From NCBI RefSeq assembly GCF_042427745.1, contig NZ_JBHMFA010000009.1: a stretch of DNA of 64,000 bases; one strand, 5' to 3'. Every line of letters begins with the position of its first letter. The stretch's first letter is position 1. The position numbers and the translations under genes were made by a program. Positions 50,930 to 58,367 of this stretch are shown piece by piece. The notes under the pieces were generated by a model. It was not told the origin of the DNA. It made no database searches and worked only from the letters and a program-made list of their open reading frames with translations. The DNA is from Algibacter miyuki. GTDB taxonomy: Bacteria; Bacteroidota; Bacteroidia; Flavobacteriales; Flavobacteriaceae.

Positions 50930-52392
50930 GCTTTACTTTTTTTCGAAATTAATAGTAATCCAATAAAAGTCAGGATGCCATTAATAATGAGTAATTCGTA
51001 ACCAATCACGTAGCCGCCTAAACGTTCTGCCGGTATGGTTCCAATAATAAAAGAGATTAGTACAGATAGTAGTGCTACTAACCAAACATAGTTGTCTTTT
51101 ATAGTGTATTTTGTGAAAATTCCGAAGGCAAATAACCCCAGTAAAGGGCCGTAGGTATAGCCTGCAACTTTTAGCAAATTATCAATAACGTTGCTGTCTA
51201 ATACGTATTTAAAAATAACGATAACAATAATTAAGAGTACGCTCATTAATATATGTACACGTTTACGTAAACCTTTTTGTACGTGTTTTTCGCGTTTTTC
51301 GATACCTAGAAAATCTACACAAAAAGAAGTGGTTAAAGAGGTTAAAGCCGAATCGGCACTACTGTAAGCTGCGGCAATTAATCCTAGTAAAAAGAAAATA
51401 GCCAAAGTAATACTCAATCCACCATTTAATGCAATTTCAGGAAATAGTAAATCGGTTTTTACTTTGCCGTCTAAAGTAGGGATGGCAATTTGATTTTTTT
51501 CCGCATAAATAAATAGAAGAGCTCCCAATAAAAGAAACATAAAATTAACAACGATTAAAACTGATGCAAAGGAGAGCATGTTTTTCTGAGCATCTTTTAA
51601 GCTTTTGCAACTCAGGTTTTTTTGCATCATATCTTGGTCTAAACCCGTCATACAAATCGCGATAAACATACCACCCAAAAACGATTTTATAAAATGATTT
51701 TTAGCCAAAATAGAATCGGTAAACATGATTTTGTTGTATTTGGTTAATTCTTCCGAAGCGAAAAAATCGGCAAAACTCCAGTTCAATTTATCGGTAATTA
51801 AATAAACCGCAACCACTAAAGCGGTAAGCATGAATAAGGTTTGCAAAGTATCGGTCCAAATAATGGTTTTTATGCCGCCTTTAAAAGTGTAAAGCCATAT
51901 TAATAAAATAGAAATACTCACGGTAACTACAAACGGAATTCCAAAATCGTCGAAAACAAATTTTTGCAATACAATAGCTATTAAATACAATCTAAATGCG
52001 GCTCCTAAAACCCGAGAAATAAAGAAGAAAAACGCACCTGTTTTGTAACTTACAACACCGAAACGATTTTCCAAATACTGGTAAATGGAGGTAACATTCA
52101 TTTTGTAATATATGGGCATGAGTACGTAGGCAATTACCAAATAACCCACCAAATAACCGAAAACGACTTGCATGTAACTAAACTGAGAACCAGCAACCCA
52201 ACCTGGAACTGAAATAAAAGTAACGCCAGAAAGCGATGCGCCAATCATGCCGAAAGCAACTAAGTACCAAGGCGCCGATTTGTTAGCTTTGAAAAAAGCA
52301 TCGTTACTGTCTTCTTTTCCAGTGAAATATGATATTAAAATTAATACGCAAAAATAAGCAGCGATTAAAAAAAGTATTTGTGTGGCCGTCAT
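50926..52392 (-). CDS. Sodium:solute symporter (SSS family)
   Basis: A 488-aa integral membrane protein with about 13 membrane helices. SSS landmarks are SAPWYLVAFGMIGASLSGVT near the first helices, GGIKTIIWTDTLQ in the middle and LIAAAYSSADSALTSLTTSF near residue 335. The family couples uptake of sugars, amino acids, vitamins or sialic acid to a sodium gradient, and the substrate cannot be read here. I chose the ATG at 52392: the extra 18 residues available upstream are not in keeping with the family N-terminus. Confidence 0.92.
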   Translation of the reverse strand: MTATQILFLIAAYFCVLILISYFTGKEDSNDAFFKANKSAPWYLVAFGMIGASLSGVTFISVPGWVAGSQFSYMQVVFGYLVGYLVIAYVLMPIYYKMNVTSIYQYLENRFGVVSYKTGAFFFFISRVLGAAFRLYLIAIVLQKFVFDDFGIPFVVTVSISILLIWLYTFKGGIKTIIWTDTLQTLFMLTALVVAVYLITDKLNWSFADFFASEELTKYNKIMFTDSILAKNHFIKSFLGGMFIAICMTGLDQDMMQKNLSCKSLKDAQKNMLSFASVLIVVNFMFLLLGALLFIYAEKNQIAIPTLDGKVKTDLLFPEIALNGGLSITLAIFFLLGLIAAAYSSADSALTSLTTSFCVDFLGIEKREKHVQKGLRKRVHILMSVLLIIVIVIFKYVLDSNVIDNLLKVAGYTYGPLLGLFAFGIFTKYTIKDNYVWLVALLSVLISFIIGTIPAERLGGYVIGYELLIINGILTFIGLLLISKKSKA

Positions 52393-52494
52393 AAAAAATG
52401 AAATTGTAAGTTTTTCAAAATACGAATATAAAACATCAATAAACAAGCTCTAATGTGGTTATTTAAAAGTGTGGTTTAAAATTAGCGAATATCC

Positions 52495-52516
52495 TTGCGA
52501 AATAGTAATTTCGCAA
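52495..52516 (+). promoter_or_regulatory. Perfect inverted repeat two bases before recR ATG
   Basis: TTGCGAAAT-AGTA-ATTTCGCAA, 9-bp arms, at 52495-52516; the ATG is at 52519. It contains a TAATTTCG (52506-52513) that is one base off the -7 consensus. It can be an operator over the promoter or, if transcribed, a hairpin hiding the start. Confidence 0.6.
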
Positions 52517-52518
52517 TC

Positions 52519-53136
52519 ATGGAATTCTCTTCAAAATTATTAGAACGCGCTGTAAATGAGATGTCTCAATTACCAGGTATTGGTAAGCGTACGGCGCTGC
52601 GTTTAGTTTTGCATATGTTAAGGCAACCTAAAGAGCAAACTATTGGTTTGGCCGAGGCATTAAAAACCATGCGTGTGGAAGTTAAATTTTGTAAATCGTG
52701 CAATAATATTAGCGATGTTGCGTTGTGCGAAATATGCTCTAATCCGTCGAGAAATGAAGGCGTAATTTGCGTGGTGGAAGATGTGCGAGATGTTATGGCT
52801 ATAGAAAACACTAGTTCGTATAAAGGCTTGTACCATGTTCTTGGAGGTAAAATTTCTCCTATGGATGGTATTGGTCCGCACGATTTAAATATAGAATCCT
52901 TAGTGGCTAAGGTGAAAGAAGGAAAAGCTAAAGAACTTATTTTTGCGTTAAGTTCAACCATGGAAGGGGATACCACAAATTTTTATATTTATAAGCAAAT
53001 TCAAGATTACGATGTGTTTACATCAACTATTGCCCGAGGAATTTCGGTTGGGGACGAATTAGAATACGCCGATGAAATTACTTTAGGTCGAAGCATTGTG
53101 AATAGAATTCCGTTTGAATCCTCATTAAAATTGTAA
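52519..53136 (+). CDS. recR: Recombination mediator RecR
   Basis: A 205-aa RecR. N-terminal helix-hairpin-helix LPGIGKRTALRL, a C4 zinc motif (CKSCNNISDVALCEIC, about residues 55-70), a Toprim domain (ICVVEDVRDVMAIE onwards) and a C-terminal Walker-B-like ARGISVGDELEYADEITLGR. RecR with RecO loads RecA at gaps. The in-frame TTG at 52495 would lie within the inverted repeat and is rejected. It is 10 bp before the glycosyltransferase gene. Confidence 0.97.
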   Translation: MEFSSKLLERAVNEMSQLPGIGKRTALRLVLHMLRQPKEQTIGLAEALKTMRVEVKFCKSCNNISDVALCEICSNPSRNEGVICVVEDVRDVMAIENTSSYKGLYHVLGGKISPMDGIGPHDLNIESLVAKVKEGKAKELIFALSSTMEGDTTNFYIYKQIQDYDVFTSTIARGISVGDELEYADEITLGRSIVNRIPFESSLKL

Positions 53137-53146
53137 TTTTTATTAT

Positions 53147-54241
53147 TTGAAACTCTCAATTGTCATCCTTAATTATAATGTGCGCTACTTTTTAGAATTG
53201 GCTCTAAAAAGTGCACAAGCGGCAATTGCTGAAATTGATGCTGAAATTATTGTGGTTGACAATGATTCTAGTGATGATAGTTGCGCCATGGTAAAACGTG
53301 TGTTTCCAGAAGTAAAGCTCATCGAGAATAAAGAGAATTTAGGCTTTTCAAAAGGAAATAACATAGGTGTTTCAATAGCAAAAGGAGAATATATTTGCAT
53401 TTTAAATCCGGATACGGTGGTTGCTGAAGATACCTTTACAAAACTCTTAGCTTTTTCTGAGAAAAAAGAAAATCTAGGTCTTGTAGGTTGTAGATTAATC
53501 AACGGGAGCGGCTTATTTTTACCTGAAAGTAAACGTAACGTTCCAACAGTTTCGGTAGCATTAAAGAAAATTTTAGGAATGTCTGAAATGTATTATGCCA
53601 ATCATCTAACAGCCGATGCTATTGGTGAAGTTGATGTTCTTGTGGGCGCATTTATGCTAATAAAAAAAGATGTTTATTTAGCTGTTGGCGGTTTTGATGA
53701 AGATTACTTTATGTATGGTGAAGACATCGATTTATCTTACAAGATTATAAAGGCAGGTTATAAAAATTATTATTACGGCGAAACAACAGTTATTCATTTT
53801 AAAGGTGAAAGCACACTGAAGGACAGTCGTTATGCACGTCGCTTTTTTGGTGCTATGCAAATATTTTATGAAAAGCACTTTAAGCAAAACGTGATTTTTG
53901 ATTTAGTTGTTTGGTTAGGAATTAAATTAGCCTTAGTTTTTAGACGATCAGGAACAAAGGAAATCAAAGCGATTTCAGAATATGTTTTTGTTTCAAAAAG
54001 TGAAAACGAAGCATTACAAAAGAAACTTCCAAGTAAAATGAATTTACAGTCGGCATTTGGCGATTTTAAAACAGGAGCTGAGGTTGTTTTCGATGCCAAC
54101 ATAATGTCTTATAAAGATATTATTGAGCATATTAAAAATGCAGATAAAGAATTAACCTTTAAAATATTACCAAACCAATCGCATTTTATTATTGGAAGCA
54201 ATAATGGATTTAGTAGAGGAGAAGTAATAGATTTTAAATAG
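53147..54241 (+). CDS. Glycosyltransferase family 2, TTG start
   Basis: A 364-aa GT-A fold transferase. KLSIVILNYNVRYFLELAL opens the fold, VVDNDSSDDS follows, and the metal-binding region is LNPDTVV; GGFDEDYFMYGEDIDLSYKI is the acceptor-side motif of rhamnosyl-type GT2 enzymes. The C-terminal 100 residues are unusual (basic, helical, then SAFGDFKTGAEVVFDANIM) and unassigned. The conserved N-terminus begins directly at a TTG (53147-53149); there is no ATG or GTG upstream before the recR stop, so TTG is the start. It is co-transcribed with recR. Confidence 0.88.
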   Translation: MKLSIVILNYNVRYFLELALKSAQAAIAEIDAEIIVVDNDSSDDSCAMVKRVFPEVKLIENKENLGFSKGNNIGVSIAKGEYICILNPDTVVAEDTFTKLLAFSEKKENLGLVGCRLINGSGLFLPESKRNVPTVSVALKKILGMSEMYYANHLTADAIGEVDVLVGAFMLIKKDVYLAVGGFDEDYFMYGEDIDLSYKIIKAGYKNYYYGETTVIHFKGESTLKDSRYARRFFGAMQIFYEKHFKQNVIFDLVVWLGIKLALVFRRSGTKEIKAISEYVFVSKSENEALQKKLPSKMNLQSAFGDFKTGAEVVFDANIMSYKDIIEHIKNADKELTFKILPNQSHFIIGSNNGFSRGEVIDFK

Positions 54242-54280
54242 TATTGTGTGATTTGTTTAATGAAATTGATGTTTTTTCAT

Positions 54281-54288
54281 TAATTTTG
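54281..54288 (+). promoter_or_regulatory. -7 element of the E2 gene
   Basis: TAATTTTG, start near 54292, leader about 34 nt. Confidence 0.5.
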
Positions 54289-54325
54289 CATTGTAAAACT
54301 AAAAAACAAGTATTTTATTAATAAT

Positions 54326-55657
54326 ATGGCAAAGTTTGAACTAAAGTTACCTAAAATGGGAGAGAGTGTTGCTGAGGCAACCATTACCTCTTGGTTAAAA
54401 GAAGTTGGAGATACTATAGAATTAGACGAAGCAGTTTTAGAGATTGCAACGGATAAGGTGGATAGCGAAATTCCGAGTGAAGTAGATGGTGTTTTAGTCG
54501 AAAAGCTTTTTAATGTAGATGATGTTGTTCAGGTTGGGCAAGTCATCGGCATTATTGAAATTGAGGGAGATGCTGAAGTTGCTAGTATAGCAGCTACTGA
54601 AGATGAAGCATCTGATGATGAGGACGAAGCTGTAAAGGAGATAGAGCAAAGTGTGGAGGTAGCCAAAGAAACGGCTGCACCATTAGCATCTAGTGAAACT
54701 CGTTTTTATTCGCCTTTGGTGAAAAACATCGCTAAAGCGGAAGGCGTGTCGCAATCTGAATTAGACAACATTGTTGGTACTGGTAAAGATGATCGTGTTA
54801 CTAAAACGGATATTTTAAGTTACGTTGAAAATAAAGGAGCTAATCAAACGGTTGCTCCAGAAAAAATAGCAGCGCCAACAAACCCAGTGGCTCCTAAGGT
54901 TGCACAACAGGCTCCAAAAGCAGTATCAAATCCTGTTATTTCAACAGGTGAAGATGAAATTATCGAAATGACCCGAATGGGTAAGTTGGTAGCGAATCAC
55001 ATGGTGCAGTCCGTTCAAACTTCGGCACATGTGCAGAGTTTTATTGAAGCCGATGTTACTAATATTTGGAATTGGAGAAAAAGAGTTAAAGATGGCTTTA
55101 TGAAACGTGAAGGTGAAAACTTAACCTTTACACCTATTTTTATGGAAGCTATTGCTAAAGCACTTCGTGAGTATCCCATGATGAATATTTCTCTTCAGGG
55201 AGATACTATTGTAAAGAAGAAAAATATAAACCTAGGTATGGCAGCAGCTTTGCCAGATGGTAATTTAATAGTTCCCGTTATTAAAAATGCCGATCAGCTT
55301 AACTTAGTTGGTATGACCAAGCAGGTTAACGATTTGGCTAAAAGATCGCGTTTAAACCAATTGAAACCAGACGATATTCAAGGAGGAACATACACTGTAA
55401 CTAATGTGGGAACCTTTGGAAGTATTATGGGGACACCTATTATCAATCAGCCACAAGTAGGGATATTAGCATTGGGCGCTATTAGAAAAGTGCCTGCGGT
55501 TATTGAAACTCCGGAAGGTGATTTTATTGGTATTCGTTACAAAATGTTTTTATCGCACTCTTACGATCATCGTGTTGTAAATGGCGCTTTAGGCGGTATG
55601 TTTGTAAAAGCGGTTACCGATTATTTAGAAGCCTGGGACGTTAACAGAGAAATATAA
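54326..55657 (+). CDS. 2-oxoacid dehydrogenase E2 (dihydrolipoamide acyltransferase)
   Basis: A 443-aa E2. One lipoyl domain (residues 1-75) with the lipoylated lysine K44 in EIATDKVDSEIP, an acidic Ala/Glu linker, the E1/E3-binding PSBD (about 130-168, FYSPLVKNIAKAEGVS), a second linker and the catalytic domain (about 215-440) with SHSYDHRVVNGALGG carrying the active-site His-Asp. The single lipoyl domain and sequence fit branched-chain or generic 2-oxoacid E2. No E1 or E3 gene is adjacent, so it must assemble with proteins coded elsewhere. Confidence 0.92.
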   Translation: MAKFELKLPKMGESVAEATITSWLKEVGDTIELDEAVLEIATDKVDSEIPSEVDGVLVEKLFNVDDVVQVGQVIGIIEIEGDAEVASIAATEDEASDDEDEAVKEIEQSVEVAKETAAPLASSETRFYSPLVKNIAKAEGVSQSELDNIVGTGKDDRVTKTDILSYVENKGANQTVAPEKIAAPTNPVAPKVAQQAPKAVSNPVISTGEDEIIEMTRMGKLVANHMVQSVQTSAHVQSFIEADVTNIWNWRKRVKDGFMKREGENLTFTPIFMEAIAKALREYPMMNISLQGDTIVKKKNINLGMAAALPDGNLIVPVIKNADQLNLVGMTKQVNDLAKRSRLNQLKPDDIQGGTYTVTNVGTFGSIMGTPIINQPQVGILALGAIRKVPAVIETPEGDFIGIRYKMFLSHSYDHRVVNGALGGMFVKAVTDYLEAWDVNREI

Positions 55658-55659
55658 AC

Positions 55660-56310
55660 TTACTTATTGTAATTGTTTATAGTATCTATAAGCGCGGTTT
55701 TTGTAGTGATGTTGGTGTATATAGACGCCTTGATTTTAAGTATAAAAGTCGCGTTTTTTATAACATCTGTAGTTTGTTCGGTATGCTTTAAAAGTTGTTC
55801 TAATTCTTGTTGATGCGCCTTAATATCTTTAGTTTTAAATGCTATTTGATAATCGTTAAACAGATTTTTGGCGTCGTTACACAAGGCACAGTTTTCAGAT
55901 TCAAAAATAGTGATGTCTTCAGTTTTTAAAGCATCGTCTATATTAATCTGGAAATCATCAAAATCTTTACGGAAACTTAGGTTTTGGCTAATTTCATTGA
56001 CAATAAATTGCTCGTTATAGTCACCCACTTTATCGGTTAGCTTTATAAGTGTAATTAAATGTTTTTCGCTGTTGGCAGGGATAACTTTTAATACAGGCCG
56101 GTTACTGCTTCTTCTGTAATCTTTGGTTTCTATGCGTAAAAAAATAGAATAGCTTACAGAGTCATTATTTTTGGCATAAAACTCTAAGCGTTTACCATTT
56201 TGTTTTTTAACAAGTTCTACATTTTTATTCTTGGTTTGCTGAGCAAAACTGAAGAAAGAAAATAAAAGTAATAGAAGAAAAGAATATGTTGTTTTGTGGT
56301 TTGAATTCAT
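55660..56310 (-). CDS. Exported protein with a glutaredoxin-like CxxC segment
   Basis: A 216-aa exported protein with signal peptide ending SFFSFAQ. The middle (about residues 30-130) has no family I recognise. Near residue 140 lies IFESENCALCNDAKNLFNDY, which has the beta-strand, CxxC and helix pattern of a glutaredoxin/thioredoxin fold, so a periplasmic redox role is possible. The fold lacks an obvious cis-proline motif. Its stop is two bases from the convergent E2 stop. The start is ATG 56310 with seven codons removed from the longest frame. Confidence 0.75.
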   Translation of the reverse strand: MNSNHKTTYSFLLLLLFSFFSFAQQTKNKNVELVKKQNGKRLEFYAKNNDSVSYSIFLRIETKDYRRSSNRPVLKVIPANSEKHLITLIKLTDKVGDYNEQFIVNEISQNLSFRKDFDDFQINIDDALKTEDITIFESENCALCNDAKNLFNDYQIAFKTKDIKAHQQELEQLLKHTEQTTDVIKNATFILKIKASIYTNITTKTALIDTINNYNK

Positions 56311-56341
56311 AATACGAACAAATTTAAACAAATTTTAAAAG

Positions 56342-56349
56342 TATATTTG
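56342..56349 (+). promoter_or_regulatory. -7 element of the exonuclease gene
   Basis: TATATTTG, leader about 16 nt. Confidence 0.6.
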
Positions 56350-56368
56350 TAAAAACATTTAATAAAAA

Positions 56369-57142
56369 ATGAAGTTAAACCTTACAAAGCCGATCTGTTT
56401 TTTCGATTTAGAAACTACAGGAATCAATATATCTAAAGACCGTGTAGTCGAAATTTCTATTCTTAAAGTTTACCCTAACGGAAATAAAGAAAGTAGAACT
56501 TGGTTGGTAAATCCAGAAATGACTATTCCGCAAGAGGTGGTAGATATTCATGGAATTAGCAATGAAAAAATAGCAAACGAACCTACCTTTAAGGAACTTG
56601 CTAAGGATATTTACGGTATGATTAAGGACGCCGATTTAGCGGGTTTTAATTCTAATAGATTTGATATTCCTTTATTAGCAGAAGAATTACTGCGTGCAGA
56701 TATCGATTTTGATATGAAAAGCAGTTTAGCTGTAGATGTGCAAACTATTTTTCATAAAATGGAACAACGCACACTTAGTGCTGCATATAAATTTTATTGT
56801 AATGAAAATCTGGAAGGAGCGCATAGTGCTGAAGCAGATACCAATGCGACTTACGAAATTTTAAAAGCGCAGATTGAGCGTTATGATGATTTGGAGAATA
56901 ATACCAAATTTTTAGCTGAATTTAGTTCTAGAAATAAATTTGCCGATTTTGCAGGATTTATAAATTATAATAAAGATGGTGTAGAATGTTTTTCTTTCGG
57001 AAAGCATAAAGGAAAATTAGTAACCGATGTTTTAGAAAGTGAACCGGGATATTTTGGCTGGTTATTGAATGCCGATTTTCCGTTATACACTAAAAAAGTG
57101 CTTACCGCTATTAAATTACGTAGTTTAAATACGAAGGCTTAA
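56369..57142 (+). CDS. DEDDh 3'-5' exonuclease, DnaQ/epsilon-like
   Basis: A 257-aa exonuclease. Exo I is FFDLETTG (D13, E15), Exo II NSNRFDIPLLAEEL, Exo III GAHSAEADTNAT with the H-x4-D of DEDDh enzymes. The C-terminus (about residues 195-250, SFGKHKGKLVTDVLESEPG and FGWLLNADFP) is the small domain found behind ExoX-type nucleases. It would remove 3' ends from single-stranded DNA, in proofreading or repair. It is not part of a DNA polymerase operon. Confidence 0.9.
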   Translation: MKLNLTKPICFFDLETTGINISKDRVVEISILKVYPNGNKESRTWLVNPEMTIPQEVVDIHGISNEKIANEPTFKELAKDIYGMIKDADLAGFNSNRFDIPLLAEELLRADIDFDMKSSLAVDVQTIFHKMEQRTLSAAYKFYCNENLEGAHSAEADTNATYEILKAQIERYDDLENNTKFLAEFSSRNKFADFAGFINYNKDGVECFSFGKHKGKLVTDVLESEPGYFGWLLNADFPLYTKKVLTAIKLRSLNTKA

Positions 57143-57253
57143 AAAAAATAGAGTTAAGAGTTAATAAAAGAGCGTATAGAAATGTTATACAGAAGTTGAA
57201 ATTGTGCTAGATTAGAATTGAAAACTAAATACTTGTTTTTAGACAATCTAACG

Positions 57254-57276
57254 TACTGAATACTGTATGCTGACAA
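57254..57276. repeat. ACTGAAT-type sequence next to the dispersed repeat
   Basis: TACTGAATACTGTATGCTGA resembles the tandem ACTGAAT units of the rpoB-rpoC palindrome. It abuts the dispersed repeat copy. Confidence 0.4.
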
Positions 57277-57393
57277 CCGCGTTAGGGATTGCAGAGGAAA
57301 GCCCACAGCCTGACGAAGGAAGTGCGCGGACTTGCAACGTAAAGCCCGACCTTTAAACTGAACTTTTTTCAGGATAAAGGTAACGCCCAAATT
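57277..57393 (-). repeat. Dispersed intergenic repeat, copy at 57.3 kb
   Basis: On the minus strand it has GGGCGTTACC, the CCTTTATCCTGAA start of the hairpin seen at 49.9 kb, a shortened complementary arm, GGGCTTTACGTTGCAAGTCC, GCACTTCCTTCGTCAGGC, GGGCTTTCCTCTGCAATCC and CTAACGCG. It is the most diverged of the four clear copies and lies between two genes on the same strand. Confidence 0.8.
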
Positions 57394-57407
57394 AAAATTA
57401 ATAAAGG

Positions 57408-58019
57408 ATGAAACTTATTTGTATTGGTCGGAATTATACCGAACACATCGAGGAATTAAATAATGAGAAACCTACAGATCCGGTGGTGTTTTTAAAGCCT
57501 GATACGGCGATTTTACTTAAAAAGCAACCGTTTTTTATTCCTGATTTTTCGGACGATGTACATTATGAAGTGGAAATTTTAGTGAAAATAAATAGAGTAG
57601 GGAAGCATATTGATAAGAAATTTGCGCATAAATATTACAATGAAATTGGTTTAGGTATCGATTTTACAGCCCGAGATTTGCAGGCTCAATTAAAAGCAAA
57701 AGGACTCCCTTGGGAAAAAGCTAAAAGCTTTGATGGTGCTGCTGTAATTGGAAATTGGATTTCTGTGGATACTATTGATAATGTGGATAATATTGAGTTT
57801 TCTTTAAAAAAGAACGATATTGTTGTACAAAATGGAAATACAAGCCACATGTTGTGGAAAATTGATGATTTAATAGAATATGTGTCGAAATATTTTACTT
57901 TAAAGATTGGAGATGTTATATTTACAGGTACGCCAGCAGGAGTTGGTAAAGTATTGGCAGAGGATAAGTTAAAAGGATTTATAGGAGATAATGAGATGTT
58001 TTCAATAACAGTTAAATAA
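57408..58019 (+). CDS. Fumarylacetoacetate hydrolase family protein
   Basis: A 203-aa FAH-fold protein: KLICIGRNYTEHIEELNNE near the N-terminus, metal ligands in DVHYEVEILVKI (Glu-x-Glu) and GIDFTARDLQ (Asp), and KIGDVIFTGTPAGVGKV at the C-terminus. Family members hydrolyse C-C bonds or decarboxylate or tautomerise oxaloacetate-like substrates, so a general call is given. Its stop codon directly abuts the ATG of the Hpt gene, so the two are coupled. Confidence 0.9.
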   Translation: MKLICIGRNYTEHIEELNNEKPTDPVVFLKPDTAILLKKQPFFIPDFSDDVHYEVEILVKINRVGKHIDKKFAHKYYNEIGLGIDFTARDLQAQLKAKGLPWEKAKSFDGAAVIGNWISVDTIDNVDNIEFSLKKNDIVVQNGNTSHMLWKIDDLIEYVSKYFTLKIGDVIFTGTPAGVGKVLAEDKLKGFIGDNEMFSITVK

Positions 58020-58361
58020 ATGGAACAACACTACAAATTATTTAGAGTAAGAGAATTAGCGGATAATGACGAGTCTTTTGTCGCTGCATTGGCCGAGGCT
58101 TTTTTGGAAGAAGTACCCGAAGATGCTGAGCGTTTAAAAAAAGCAGTTGCCGAAAAAGATTATACTGAAGCCTACCAAGCGGCGCACAAAATGAAACCAA
58201 CCATCGATTTGTTTGAATTGGGTGTGCTGGATAAGTTAATTGAAGTTCAGGATTGGGGTAAATTTACTCAAAAGGACGTCAATGTTGAGGAGCAACTAGC
58301 TATTGTGATTGATGCAGTAGACAAAACGGTAGCAGAAATTAAGTCGGATTTTAATCTATAG
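58020..58361 (+). CDS. Stand-alone Hpt (histidine phosphotransfer) domain protein
   Basis: A 113-aa all-helical protein. The conserved phosphoacceptor is H56 in YQAAHKMKPTIDLFELG, with the preceding helix LAEAFLEEVPEDAERLKKAV. Hpt proteins carry phosphate between hybrid kinases and response regulators. There is no kinase or regulator next to it; it lies between FAH and cinA genes with no gap, so translation is coupled to metabolic genes. The phosphorelay it serves is unknown. Confidence 0.85.
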   Translation: MEQHYKLFRVRELADNDESFVAALAEAFLEEVPEDAERLKKAVAEKDYTEAYQAAHKMKPTIDLFELGVLDKLIEVQDWGKFTQKDVNVEEQLAIVIDAVDKTVAEIKSDFNL

Positions 58362-58367
58362 TTTATC

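Noticed and set aside
52566..52976. 136-aa antisense ORF within recR
   Set aside because: Shadow of recR, no recognisable domains.
57154..57390. 78-aa ORF with GFPLQSLTR, minus strand
   Set aside because: Same origin in the dispersed repeat; composition and position do not fit a gene.
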